Below are positions 36,426 to 48,991 of a DNA stretch of 64,000 nt, in pieces. Where the stretch lies: NCBI GenBank assembly GCA_965153455.1, contig OZ234493.1, positions 12,142,213 through 12,206,212 of the forward strand. The letters run 5' to 3'. This stretch comes from Sphagnum compactum (lineage: Eukaryota > Bryophyta > Sphagnopsida > Sphagnales). Within the stretch, counting starts at the first letter, position 1; each line of letters begins with the position of its first letter. The notes under the pieces were generated by a model. The model saw only the letters and a list, made by a program, of their open reading frames with translations, ran no database searches and was not told where the DNA came from. The translations under genes were made by a program, and so were the position numbers.

Positions 36426-37500
36426 TGTAATGCTTGTCTTGATTGATTCCATTTTGAATTCATTGGATGAAATTAGGGTTCATGCTTGTGTCCGATCCAT
36501 TCCATTTTGGATACATTGGATGGAATTAGGGTTCACCTTCATTTTTGATACTCACCATTATTACCTCATACATGTTAAATTCATCTCATCAAAGAAAAAA
36601 AACCCCCCATCAAAACAAAAACAAAACAAAACAACCCATTGAAGAAACAAATAAAAACATATTGTCATGAATTATGAGCTCATTTGCTTTTTTTTTTTAA
36701 AGTGCAAATTAAAAACATGAATAAAAAATCAAAACACATTTGTCAAATTCCAAAAAAACATTTAAATACAACCAAAGCACTTTGTTGGGAGACTTGTTTT
36801 TAAAAATATCAAATATAAAAATTGGCGTTTTAAATCTATTTCATATTGTGTGGGTGATTTGAGTGACACCAAAATTAATTTTTTGAACATTTATTGAAAA
36901 CTTGCAAATGATAACATGATAATTGTTAATGTAAAAATTCAAATCCTTGGTTATTTAAATTTCATAATATTTTATTCATTTTGTTCAATTAATAAAAAAA
37001 TTAATTGATTTTTTCACTTATCATTGCTCGTATCTTTGTTTTTCTTATTGCCCACCATCCAATAAAAAAACTCCAATTTGTAATAAGTACACAAAAATAA
37101 TAATTATCCTAGACATTTAAAATTGATGAATGGTGAATGAAATTCATCCATATCACATATTATATCTGGATTATGTTAATGGTCATTGAATCGCCTTGGA
37201 GGAAGCCATCCATTAATATGCTCTAGAATTAATTTTTTTTTTTCATAATAATGCCCATCAGCCTTTTTTTTCTTTGTGGGAATTTTCATTTTTTCATGCT
37301 ACATTTGGGAAAAAAAATTGTAGCAAATTCAATGATTTTCTTTTTTTAAAAAACGATTGCCAAAATTTGTAAAAAAAAAAATCTGAAAAAAAATTCCCCA
37401 CACTTCTACTAGACATGGTTCAAGTAGGTAGCCAAAAATGTATATGGCTATTTAAATTTGTTTCTTTCATATTTTGTTAATCACCACATTTGGCTAAATT
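36426..37500. other. AT-rich intergenic DNA
   Basis: A diverged direct repeat (CATTCCATTTTG, ATTGGATG, AATTAGGGTTCA) occurs at about 36448-36480 and 36498-36530. The rest is very AT-rich with homopolymer runs. I see no gene or recognisable element. Confidence 0.6.
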
Positions 37501-37529
37501 GACTTATGGATTGTCACCACTTTGACTAC

Positions 37530-40240
37530 TCTTTCTTTCTTTCTTTCTTTCTTTCTTTTAATTTAACGTCAATACCCGGACCAGAGAGATCCATTTGACG
37601 ACAATTACATAGTTGACTTGAGCAAAACACTCCTGTTGTCTAGGTAAGAAACTAAGTACAAAGCTACCGCTTTCTGATTAGCCGAATGCATCAATTCAGG
37701 AAGTAAGCTGCACGGTGTCAATTGTTTCCCTAACTGTTGACTAAACTTGCAACGGATGTCATGGTGAGCTGGGCACACTAACAACAAGTGGTCTTCATCC
37801 TCAACAGCTCCTAGGGAACATAGACGACAAATCCTATCTCTCCTCGGGACACTCTCAGGCTTTGCATGCCTGCCACACTCTACCTCCAAACGATGGTTTG
37901 AACATCTGAACCTTGACAAAGATTGCCTGAGCTGAACATTTGTGATCACTTGCAAATACCTCTGATGTGCATATGAGTATCCAGATTCTGTTGTACAGCT
38001 TGCGTTCATCAGCTGGTATGTACGTAATCTGCTACTTTTGGTTCTGGCCTGTTCACCATAAGTAGATTCTAGGTAAGAAGCCTGTGCACTCGCTATAGCA
38101 CACTTGATATTAGCATAGAGAACCTCAACACCTTGGTCTTTAAGCCACAACTGCACGTTCCGGAGCCAACATTGTTGGTTATCATTGAGCATGCTGAGCA
38201 TCTGGATTTGGGTCTGGTAGGCACAGTACAACAGACGATCTGCTGTGGATTTCCGTAGCCTATCATAATACTTGAGAGTTTGTTGCCACCAGAAATATTC
38301 TAATGGATACCTTCCAAACTCCCCCAACACAACAAAAGTGCTTGTTGTTTTATTGACCCCTAATATTCCTCTCAGGAACATTCTATGTACTTGTTCTGCT
38401 TGTTGCAACCCTTTCGCCCCTGTACAACCTGTCCACACCTCGCATGCATAGCTCAGTACTGGGCATACTAGTGAGTCGAACAACTGACACATTACTTCCG
38501 GATCTGTTATGCTCAGATCATTGCATCTGCGGCGTAATGCAAACAGTGCCTTCTTCCCAGCAGCTATCAATTTGGCTATGGCTACTGCCATGCCTTTTGT
38601 ACTATGTAACTCTAAGCCCAAGTATCTGAATGATTGAACCCGCTCAATGGTTGTCCCTCTGTATGTGAACTCTGGCGCTACACTGCGGTGTTTCTCAAAC
38701 ACCACCACCTTGGTCTTGCTCACATTGATGACCAATTGTCGGTCAACACAAAACTCAGACAAAACATTTATTTGTTTCTGCAACCCTTGTGGGGTTTCTG
38801 ACATCAATGCCAGATCATCGACATACAACAGTAATTTGACTATTATGTCTGCCAGCTATGGCGGGCTGTCGCCCTCAAGTGCATCTAGATGTTTCTCAAG
38901 TCCATCAAGGTAGAGTCCAAAAAGCAGTGGACAGCCTTGTTTGACCCCAATGCCACATGGGAACCGGGCTGATAGCCCTTCTGTTGGATGCATAACTCTG
39001 ACGCTATCCTGGCTATACATGCTCTGTAGACACTGCATGAAGCGGCCCACAATTCCCATCTCATCTAGCACTTGCCATAGCAGATCACGGGGCACTGTAT
39101 CAAAAGCTTTGCGGAAGTCCACAAAACAGCAGTACACCTTTTTGCGTTTGTGAATGCTCTGTTCAATGAGCGTTCGCAAAATGTACAGGTTATCCGTGGT
39201 GCGGAAATCTTTCCTAAAACCAGCCTGTCCCCTGGCACGTAGGCCCCTCTTTTCTGCCCAGCTGCTCAACCGTGCTTCAAGAATCATGGCAAACACCTTA
39301 GCTAATACAGGACCCACTGTGATTCCCCTGTAGTTTTCAAATTGCAAGGCATCACCACCCTTGTGCAATGCATGAATGACTCCAGTAGACAAGCTTGCTG
39401 AATAACCTCGTTGCAACAACTTGTTGAATACAATCTGTAGTGGTACATGCAACATATCGCCAGCATCAAGCAGAAACTCTGCTTTGATGCCATCTAAGCC
39501 AGCAGACTTGTTACGTTTGAGTCTCCTCATCACTTGCGCAATTTCATCTAAGGTTATGTCACAGTTTAGTGTGCTGCAAGCATCACTTGCAAAAGGGTGT
39601 GACAAGTTCAAGACCACCTGATCTGTAGAGCTACCCTGTGCCCCAGCTGTATTACTGGGGCATTGTCCCTCCAATAGCTTCTGGAAGCCAGCAACCAAGT
39701 CTGTTTTGCTGATAGCAACGGATCGCTCCTTGGTCTTGGAGTATTGCCTCCAGAAGCTGGCTGGATCTGTCTTTGCTAGTGCACACAATTGTCGCCCTTG
39801 CAGTTTCTTGTATGTGCGTTTCTTACGACGCAGTAGCTGTTTAAGTTGCTTCTTCCATTCGTGTGCTAGATGGCTATTAGGATGAAGCTTTGCATATGCA
39901 GATACTTCCTTGTGCTTGCTACGACATTCAGTATCAAACCATGGTTGATGACGATGTTGTGTTGTACTGGTGCGTGCCGCAGGGCAGCCATGCACAGCCA
40001 CAACAGCGTTACAAATGCAATCATGCAACAACTGCACGACCATGTCAACATTGTTTGTGTCACTCATCTGTGCTGTGCACTGGGCAATCTGTTGTTGCAG
40101 GTGTTGACAATACTGTGTGCACTTGCTAGCATCATATTTGAAACGACGGATGTCTGCACGAGAGTCTGAAATTGTTGGTGACACATGTTGCCAAGGTAGT
40201 TGAGTGAAAGTGGCCTATGGTCGAAATCACCCCCTTTTTC
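37530..40240 (-). mobile_element. 5'-truncated LINE retrotransposon with (AAAG)n tail
   Basis: On the minus strand the element starts within the end of the endonuclease (DHRPLSL, about 40230-40210, in a different frame), continues through reverse transcriptase and a zinc-knuckle C-terminus, and ends TTGACGTTAAATT followed by an (AAAG)n tail at about 37531-37559. The 5' UTR, any ORF1 and nearly all of the endonuclease are missing, which is typical of abortive target-primed reverse transcription. I could not define a target-site duplication by eye. Confidence 0.88.
37605..40184 (-). pseudogene. LINE ORF2 reverse transcriptase, nearly intact
   Basis: A single minus-strand frame of 860 codons is interrupted by one TAG (38856-38858). 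Seen in order: AGLDGIKAEFLL, HALHKGGDALQFENYRGIT, GQAGFRKDFRTTDNLY, motif A FVDFRKAFDTVPRDLLW, GVKQGCPL and the catalytic YVDD (about 38825-38814). Then come FRYLGLEL and the C-terminal CRLCSLGAVEDEDHLLLVCP zinc knuckle. GCPL runs directly into LFGLY, so about three residues (normally SPT or similar) are deleted. A frameshift near 40190 separates it from the endonuclease remnant. The few lesions point to a fairly young insertion that is now inactive. Confidence 0.88.
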
Positions 40241-40722
40241 ACAGACTCCATCACAAAATTGAAAAAAAAAATTGAAAAAAAAAAACTAAATAAAATCTCC
40301 AAATTAAATAATTATACAAAAATACTTGGAAACAAAAAAATAAAATAAAATAAATTTTCACATGTGAAAAATCAAAAGATGATTATATGAAAGGGTTCCA
40401 GCTTTCGAAATATAACCGGTGGGTATTACCCAAAATAGGGAGGGTGAATTGATAACTGGTGGGTACCATTGTGAAGGGGGGGGGATAACCGGATAATCTA
40501 ATTTTGAGGTTTCATCTCCTACCCGGACGGGTATGTTCAAAAAGAAATAACCGGACTACGGTGATCCAGAGGGGGGGGGGGTTTTTTTTTTTAGGGTTTC
40601 AGTAAGCCCTTTGTTTTGCTGTTGCTGTTGCACACGCTGAGGAGAGGAAGAGCGGGGAGCGCACGAACGCGTGCACTCAGACCGACGCAAACGTAACGAG
40701 CTCGGAGCGATTGTGTGTGGAT

Positions 40723-43700
40723 ATGGCTTCCATAACTCATGTTGCAACCGCTGCTGCGGTGACAACAAGTGGCGCCAAGCTTGGTGGCAAGGAGAATCAC
40801 ATTATGGCACATTCTTTGTCGTCCTCTTTCGCTCTCAGTCGTCCGTTGTCGGGCATGGTTGGAGCTCTGCAAGCAAGGAAGGTTAGCACTAGTGGTGGGA
40901 GAGGACGAGGTGGTGGTGGCAGCCTGCTGCAGACGACTCGCGCCATGGCTAAGGAGCTTTACTTCAATAAGGATGGCTCCGCCACCAAGAAGATGCAGGT
41001 GTGTTTTGTAGTCTGAATCTGTTTCTTTTTTTGTTTTTTTTCTTCGTATCGCTCTCTACGGTTTTGCTCTCTCGTTCGGAGCAAACTTAGCTTGCCGAAT
41101 CGGGTTTTGTTTGTTGTCTCGTCTTGAGGTTTTGAGGAATGGGTTTTAGGATTTTTCTTAGGGTTGTCACCTCTCTTTGAGGTTATGAAAATCTGTCACT
41201 GTTCTCTGCAGTGAACGCAATCCTGGTTTTGGTTGAATTGTATTCACAGCTGAATGCATGCACTTCAGTGCTTGTTGTGCATTGCATCAATTGCTGACCG
41301 CACAACCAGAGTGCAGCAGCGACTGTTTTAATCAGTGAATTGCTCCAGTGCATTTGAATGGTGCAGATTTGTCAACCTTATGAGTGGAGGTTTGATTTTC
41401 CTTTGGATTGAATTTCTCTTGTGTTCCTGCACTCGTAAACTGAATTTTGCTCAATTTTTCACATGGTATTCACAGCCGAATGCATGCAGTTCAGTGCTTG
41501 TAGTGCATTGCATCAATTGCCAAACTCATGAACATAGCCGCAGTGTCCGTTTTAGTCAGTGAATCATTCTGGTGCATTTGAATGGAGCAGAATTTTCGGC
41601 CTTATAAGCATAGGCTGGATTATCCTCTGGATTGTACTTTTCTTGTGTTCCTGTACTTTTAAATATAATTTTGCTCAATTTTGCACATGGTATTCACAGC
41701 CAATTTCATGCAGTTCAGTGCTTTTTGTGCACTGTATCAATTGTCAATCTCACAACCAGAGCAGTGGTGTCTTTGTTTTAGTCAGTGAATCACTCCGGTG
41801 TGTTTGAATGGAACAAATTTCTGGGTCTTATGAGTGGAGGCTTGATTTTCCTTTGGATTGAACTTTGCTTGCATTACTGCACTTGTAGACCTAATTTTGC
41901 TCAAATTTTCACACATTGCTTCTTGCTGCTTTTTGCCATTTAATATTGCATTTCTCAATTCACGTCTGGGCTTAGATGACATTCACACAATTTTATCATT
42001 TTTGGAAGAATTGATTTTATCGTTGTATGAATCCTGGTGATCATCTCATGCATTTTTGTGCTTTGTTGCATTGCAGATTGGAGTCAACAAATTGGCTGAT
42101 CTTGTCGGTGTGACTCTTGGACCCAAGGGAAGAAATGTGGTTCTGGAGAGCAAGTATGGGTCCCCCAAAATTGTGAATGATGGAGTCACAGTTGCAAAGG
42201 AGGTAAGCAGTGGTCACAGCTTTTTCTTGTGTTCCCATGTGCAAGAATGTGTTTCTGTTTAATTACCTATACACCTCTTATTCTTTCCATCCTTGTGTTC
42301 AGCCTACTGATGTAAATGTTGGTATTACAGGTTGAGTTGGAAGATGCGGTGGAAAATATTGGTGCTAAACTTGTGAGACAAGCAGCAGCAAAGACCAATG
42401 ACTTGGCTGGTGATGGCACCACCACATCTGTTGTACTAGCACAAGGACTCATTACCGAGGGTGTGAAGGTAAGTTCTTTGTTTTTCACTGTGTTTGAATC
42501 AGGCTTTTCTTCAATCCTGTCCAGGATTTTTGCAGGAGACACATGATGGAGGGCTGGGTGGAAGGGCAAAATGGGGGAAGTTGGGTTAGAAGCTATGAAC
42601 ATTGTGACCTAGCATGTAGAAGGACTTGTGGCTAAATTATTTGTGTATGCAGGTTGTAGCTGCAGGTGCCAATCCTATCCAAATCACAAGGGGCATTGAC
42701 AAGACAATCTCAGCTCTTGTCAAAGAGTTGAAGTTGCTATCAAAAGAGGTGAGGACGCTTTCAGTAAGATTTCTCTAGTAGTTGCTTCTTGTGATGCTTT
42801 TAGATTTCTAGATGATCATGAGCTGTTTTATCATTGCCAAGTTCTTATGAGACAAGAGGAGAGAGCAAATTTGCTTGCATCCTTAAGGGAAAGTGGGTTC
42901 ATCAGGTTGAGGACAGTGAACTGGCAGATGTTGCAGCTGTAAGTGCTGGCAACAATGAGGAAGTAGGGCAGATGATTGCTGATGCCATGCACAAAGTGGG
43001 CCGCAAGGGTGTTGTCACATTGGAAGAAGGAAAGAGTGCCGAGAATAGCTTGTATGTTGTGGAGGGAATGCAGTTTGATCGTGGCTACATCTCACCATAC
43101 TTTGTCACTGATCCAGAGAAGATGTCAGTTCAGTACGACAACTGCAAGGTATACATCATCATTTTTGCAGCTCAAAGTCCAAATACAAGTATCTTTGTCT
43201 GCGTTAGAACCTCTTAAGCTTCTTGAAGCTTAATGTTGTGATGAACCTGCAGGTCTTATAGTGAACGAAGAGCAAGTAACTTTTGTATGTTTGCATGGTA
43301 TGCTTTATGTTGTGTATTTGTTGTGTATTTTCATTTCATCATTATAGAATGCCAATGCCTTAGTTGTGAGCAGCAGGTGAGCGGGAGAGAAGAAGAATCA
43401 GGCATGGTAAAGTGTGCCAAGGCTGATGTGCTTTTTGCATGTGCCAGCTGCTGCTTGTTGATAAGAAGATCTCTACAGCTCGTGACATGATTGGAATACT
43501 TGAGGATGCAATCCGGGGTAGTTACCCGATTCTGATTATTGCTGAGGACATTGAGCAAGAGGCCTTGGCTACATTGGTTGTCAACAAGCTGCGTGGTGCT
43601 CTGAAGGTGGCAGCAATCAAAGCTCCAGGGTTTGGAGAGCGGAAGAGCCAGTATTTGGATGACATTGCTATTCTAACTGGAGGTCAGCAGCTAACTAACA

Positions 43701-46365
43701 CTGTGCCTTGCTCGGGGTTATGCTAGTGTTAGATATATGCTCAGCTTGAAGTTGAGATCTCAAAACTCTGAACAACTCTGCATCCTAGATCTTATTGGGA
43801 CATTGACTGATCTATCTTTAAGAGAATATCAAATAATTTAGATGGCTTGTCTTGAAATCAGTATTGGTTTAAGGTTTGTGGGTTTAGTTAGTTTAGGGCT
43901 TAGGGTTTGGGTTTAGGATATCTGCTAGTTTGTGTGTGTCACAATGAGGCACTTCACTTGTTCTATGTTTGTTTTGATTTTGCTGGGACTGACATGATGG
44001 CTACCTTCAAAGTGTTACTGTGGAGTCTTCTCTACAATCTCAGATGTGAAATTTATAACAGTGTTGCGCGTGCACCCTGTAGGCACTGTTGTTAGAGATG
44101 AGATTGGTTTAGCATTGGACAAGGTTGGCCAAGAAGTCCTTGGAACTGCTGCCAAAGTAGAACTTACCAAAGATGCCACAACAATTGTGGGAGATGGCTC
44201 CACACAAGATGCTGTGACCAAACGTGTTTCTCAAATTCGCAACTTAATTGAGGTGGGGACCAACTTCCTTTTACTTTCCATGTTTTGCAGATGTTATCAA
44301 CTCCTGGCAGTAGCATGCTACAGTTTGACCTATATTTAGAGCTTCCAGGATTTGTACCATTCTTGTAGTATCTTAGTTCTGGCAGTGACTGCCATGCTTA
44401 CCTAATGGGAGTCTGATGCTTTACGTCTGTTTGTAGTCATATCTTCAGTTTGCTCAATCTTTTATTCAAGTCTGGATGATGTCTTCATGCAGGTGGCAGA
44501 GCAAGATTATGAGAAAGAAAAGTTGAACGAGAGAATTGCAAAACTGTCGGGTGGTGTTGCTGTCATCCAGGTCTTTAGCAATCCCTGTATCAATGTGGAC
44601 TGTTAACAGATTGTTGGGTTTCACAGTCCTCCATCCTGTTCTTGTATTTTTTTTTCGTTGAAGACCCAAGGCCAGGGAAAATCCCAAAGCTGATAGATTA
44701 GTAATTTTCTGCCAGATCATTCAAATTGCCTGTTAGTAATATCAGATGCATGGTATCAATCCTGTTGCAATGGTCAGTGCTTGCTTCTCAAGGTTCATGA
44801 TTTATCTGTAACAGGTTGGAGCTCAAACAGAAACAGAGCTGAAGGAGAAGAAGTTGCGGGTGGAAGATGCACTCAATGCAACAAAGGTTTGTGTATGTGC
44901 CTTTGCTCTTGCTTGTCTATTCTTAACTGTACCTCTTTTCTCATGTGTGCTGTTTTTATCGGGCATGGAGAGCAGGCTGCTGTGGAGGAAGGTATTGTTG
45001 TGGGAGGAGGATGTGCACTCTTGAGACTTTCCAGCAAGGTTGATGCTATCAAGGACACCCTCGAGAATTATGAGCAGAAGGTTTGTTTACATTTGCTAGA
45101 AAACAGATTTTTTTGCCTTGCCAAGCATTGAGGGTATATTCTGCAGATAAAAATTCTTTCTTTTGTAGCTCCTTCCTCACAAACTTGAGGCACACTTCTA
45201 TTTGAAGTGCTACTTATGCATTTTACTCATCTGCCAGGTTGGAGCAGACATTGTGAAGCGTGCATTAAGCTACCCCATAAAGTTGATAGCCAAGAATGCA
45301 GGTGTGAATGGCAGCATGGTTGTTGAAAAGGTGGACAATTTCACTTTGAAATCTTTTGTTGGTTTCTCTGTGCCATGCCCTTTTAAGGTTATTGAGAACT
45401 GTGTGTGACAATTCCTATATTGGCAGCTATCCTTGTCATTGTGCAAGCAAGTCTAGTAACTCTATTTGTAATGAAACAGGGTTTCAAAATTTTAGGGCCA
45501 GCAAGTGTCTCAGTGTATGAGTTTGCAGATGCAATTACCTGCTGTAATTTTATCAAAGTCCTGGGTCTTGTGTTTGGAGAATGAAGTGCAACTCAGAGAT
45601 TGTATTTCTGTGCTTGATGGGACTGTCTTTGTTGGTTCTTCAAGCTGCTGAAGCATGTCAATTCCACTGGTGTATTTCAGGTGCTTTCAAATGACAATTC
45701 CAGCTTTGGGTACAATGCTGCCACAGGAATATATGAGGATTTGATGGCTGCTGGCATAATTGACCCAACCAAGGTTTGTATTGTCAATCAGCCACAGATT
45801 GTAATTGTGTTTGCTAAACCCTTCCAGAGCTTTTAAACAAACGAAAGAGAATCTCACCAGTTTTTTTCTGTTTGTTCACATTTTATGGTGAGACAGCCTG
45901 TTAAGTTGTATAGTGTTTGTTACATTTCATTTTTCTGCAGGTGGTGAGGTGCTGTTTGGAGCATGCCAGCTCAGTTGCCAAGACCTTCCTCACATCTGAT
46001 GTGGTGGTAGTGGATATTAAGGAAGAGGAGACTGCTCCTGCAGGGTCCCCAATGGATAACTCAGGTACCTTTGCAGCCAAATTTGTTCCAACAGCATAGG
46101 TGATGATCTGTTCAGATTTCTTATGGGTGCCTTATAGCTGCTGCCAGCTAGTACTGGCAACCTACAATCAGATTTTTGAGCATTGAAGTTGTGTGCTTGT
46201 ATTCTGTTTTTTCCTTTTTTTTTGCCCCCGGTGGTAGATCTTTTATAGCAATATGAAGTGCTCCCTATCAACCTGGAGTACCCCATACTGGCATTGTCTG
46301 TATAAGACGATAAAAAAACTAAAACGTGCATGCTGTTTGTGTTCTGTGCAGGATATGGTTACTGA
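40723..46365 (+). CDS. CPN60B: Chloroplast chaperonin 60 subunit beta
   Basis: Beta-type subunit of the plastid group I chaperonin, which folds imported and newly made stromal proteins such as Rubisco large subunit together with alpha subunits and Cpn10/Cpn20. Exons: 40723-40998, 42077-42202, 42331-42468, 42653-42748, 42906-43148, 43448-43682, 44083-44252, 44493-44570, 44815-44886, 44976-45080, 45238-45330, 45681-45773, 45941-46064, 46352-46365; 1863 bases, 620 aa, all GT-AG. Residues 1 to about 74 are a Ser/Ala/Arg-rich transit peptide; the mature part starts near [12 protein letters not shown]. Hallmarks are [11 protein letters not shown], the nucleotide-binding [13 protein letters not shown] (near 162), [17 protein letters not shown] and [11 protein letters not shown]. 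The last exon codes only GYGY plus stop, the plant Cpn60 beta C-terminus; without that splice the protein would end in an unrelated ten residues. Intron 1 contains a tandem array. A TTAGGGTTT box lies in the leader region at 40591. Confidence 0.96.
41241..41925. repeat. Three tandem copies of a 224-226 bp unit inside intron 1
   Basis: Units start at TATTCACAGC at 41241, 41467 and 41691. Each contains TTCAGTGCTT, ATCAATTG, the AGTCAGTGAAT block, TTTGAATGG(T/A)(G/A)CA, CTTTGGATTGAA and ATTTTGCTCAA. Copies differ by roughly 10-15 percent by eye. Long open frames across them are by-products of the repeat. Confidence 0.88.
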
Positions 46366-48384
46366 TCAGGGATTAACTAGATGCAATCGACTACCAGCAT
46401 GTCCCTTGTTTCAGGATCCGGGAGTTGTATCTTGATAGATTGAAAAGTGCAGGGTGTTCTGCCCTAGCAGGGCAGGCATTCCTTGTGACAAGTCTTCAGT
46501 CTGGAGTTCATTTGAGACATATTTTTGTATGCATATCATGACTTAAGTCAACCTGAATCAAAGTTTTGCATATGGGCTTCACTGCTGTAAAGAAAACACA
46601 TCTTCCAGTGACACTTTTCTTTTGCAGGTCCAGCAGGGGTATGGCCTAATGAGGGTACGGGTTGATAATTCTCTTGGAATTGGGCAAATTGTTCTTTGCA
46701 AATTCAAATTGCAGTCAGGAATGTAAATACGACAATTGTAGGGATATGGAACTAAAAATTCCTCATTTGTTTGTATTCAAACATCCTCAGCCCTTTTCTG
46801 TGAGTTGTAAAGTTAGCCACAGTAGAACTATCAAGATTCACTTGTCAAGTCCGGTGTTCAGTGTTTACTATCCAAATGACAAATACAATGATCTCATGGC
46901 CCTTTGTGCCTATTCTCCACCAAATGTGGGAAAACCTTTCTGCATGCAGTGGTGTGTTATGCAAAGCCTAAAGCTTTTTTCTTTCTCTTTCTTTATCTGG
47001 TGGAATCTGTTTTCTTAGTCTGTTGGTCCTCTCCTCTTCAAATTCTGTTCCAGTAGCCAGCCTCATGGGCGAATTTCTGTTACTGACAAGTCTTGTCAGA
47101 AACTGACTACATTGGATGTTTGATATTACCCTTCACCTGTTGCCAGAACTGATGGATTTGGCGGGGACAATACGGATTACGGTGGATGGTCAGTATCATA
47201 CATGTAGTTTATGGAACTGTTGAAGGTCTCAGGACATGCAATACTGTTGCTGTTCTGCTGTTAGTACATCTCGGTTTTTGTTTTGGGTCTATTGCATCAT
47301 CTCTAAATGTCTCTGATGCTTGACTGATAATCATCTCGTGCCTGATGTTTGATGGGTCAGGTGGCCTTTGTTTGTGGTGAAGTCTATCCGAAATTTTGCA
47401 GATTGATCAAAAACATTTGATCCAAGGGGGGAGAAACTTATCCTTGGAGAAAGAACTTTGACATTCAAGTTCCAATCCAGTTACATCACCTGAAGCAAAA
47501 CAAAGATTAAATTTGTTGAGTCTTAATACCTCACTCACAGAGTGAGGTAACAATTACCAAAATTTGAAGAGCTGAATTTTATATGGCTTCTTCATCAACT
47601 CTTGTAAAGCACATGATCCAAGAGAACTGCATAACTCAATCATGCATACTTGATTATAAATTTGAGAGCAAATGCCAGATTTCCCAGAAGCATTAGCTCA
47701 GGAAACTCCAGATGATTGTTGCTTTCATATATAGAAGAGGATTACTCACAGGCTGGAGCCCAGTGAGCTGTCTGCTACAAGATAGAGAAGGACGTTCACC
47801 CTCGTTGTGGTGTTTGCCAGCTTCTTGCGTCATCACCCACACGAGCTACACAATTCTAGGCAAGTAAACTGAGTTGAAAGCAGAGAACAGAATGCACAAA
47901 ATCATGAAAAATGCAATAGTAGAGCAGATACTCAATAAGAAGGTCAGGGATCATCGTCTCTTTCTCCTTCTCAAATGTGCAACCACATTCCTTGAGGAGA
48001 ATCCATAAACCCTAATGCCATCAGCATGCTCAATAAGCGTGTCTCTCCTTTTCTCAAATGTGCCAAACCTTACAAACCACATTTGGTGTAGAGAATCCAT
48101 AAACCCTAGTGCCATCACCCCCGTGAAGAAAACAAGTTTTTACCGACACAGAGGGAGAAGGCGTGCGTGCATAACATGATCAACTTAGCAAAACGCGGCC
48201 CTTACGCTACGCAGAACCAAACAAAAAAGGTCTAAGAAAAAGGGAACCCTCGTTCGCCATCCTCGCAACTTCACCATCTCCATAGACATCATAGACACTC
48301 CAGTCTCTATCCGGTGTGGTCTCTCTCTCTCTCTCTCCGGCGCGGTTCTGTCCCCCCTCCTTCCCTTCCTTTTGAGTCCCTCCA
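46366..48384. other. Between chaperonin and SNU13 genes
   Basis: The first part is presumably the chaperonin 3' UTR, and the last 100-200 bases the SNU13 3' UTR, as the genes converge. A block CTCAAATGTGC...GAGAATCCATAAACCCTA(A/G)TGCCATCA occurs twice at about 47973 and 48053. No further gene is supported. Confidence 0.6.
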
Positions 48385-48771
48385 TCAGATGAGCAGCTTC
48401 TCGATGGCGTCCTTGAGTTGCTGGATTTGCGACTTCAATTGGCTGCCCTCGTTGGTAGTTACGGAACACGCGATGACGGGCCTTGAAACCCCACAAGCCC
48501 GTCCTAACGCTTGCTTGGACGGCACGAACACGTATGGCACGTTCTTGTCCTCCGCTAGCAACGGCAAGTGCAGCAAAATCTCCAACGGCTCCGTGTCGGC
48601 TGCCATCACCACGAACTCCGCTATCCCTCTGTTCAACGTCTTGGTGGCCTCGTTAGCTCCCTTCTTCAGCTGCTTGTAGTTGCCTGCTTGCTGTACGATG
48701 TCCATGATTGTGATGGTCAGCTGGGAATCCGCCAACGGATACGCCTTGGGATTCACTACCTCCGACCCCAT
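48385..48771 (-). CDS. SNU13: SNU13/15.5K (NHP2L1) L7Ae-family RNA-binding protein
   Basis: Binds the kink-turn of U4 snRNA in the U4/U6.U5 tri-snRNP and of box C/D snoRNAs, nucleating assembly of both particles in the nucleus and nucleolus. One uninterrupted exon encodes 128 aa, the usual length of the family. Recognisable blocks are [33 protein letters not shown] (the RNA-contacting segment), [16 protein letters not shown] and [20 protein letters not shown]. These match the human protein nearly residue for residue, far better than NHP2 or ribosomal L7a/L30. The start was chosen at MGSEVVNPK because the frame upstream is leader sequence with no conservation. A telo-box lies about 210 bases upstream. 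Confidence 0.97.
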   Translation of the reverse strand: MGSEVVNPKAYPLADSQLTITIMDIVQQAGNYKQLKKGANEATKTLNRGIAEFVVMAADTEPLEILLHLPLLAEDKNVPYVFVPSKQALGRACGVSRPVIACSVTTNEGSQLKSQIQQLKDAIEKLLI

Positions 48772-48977
48772 TCTCTCTTGTCTCAACCTCCAAACGCTTC
48801 GAAAGTATCCGACCAACGCAAGACTCTCCCGAGAAGAAGAAACTCGCCCACAAAACAATCTCCCTGTCCAAGCCACTGTCGCCGCTGGCCAAAGATGCAC
48901 AATGGCGAAGGAACAGGGGCGGCAAAACAACATAAACAGCAAAAAGCAAACCCCACAAAGCCCTCGATTCACGGCCT

Positions 48978-48991
48978 AGGTTTAGGGTTCC
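48978..48991 (-). promoter_or_regulatory. Telo-box upstream of SNU13
   Basis: Read on the minus strand this is GGAACCCTAAACCT, 207 bases before the SNU13 ATG. Telo-boxes (AAACCCTAA-like) are known promoter elements of plant genes for ribosome and RNP biogenesis, which fits SNU13. A second cluster on the plus strand, AACCCTAACCCTAAA, lies at 49040-49054, and a TTTAGGGTTT lies at 49313-49322. Confidence 0.55.

Noticed and set aside
41335-41807. Two frames of 75 and 82 codons inside CPN60B intron 1
   Set aside because: They are the same repeat unit read twice and lie within an intron; they are not genes.
48772-48972. 67-residue N-terminal extension of SNU13
   Set aside because: The family is 128 residues long, and the extension has no similarity to known members.
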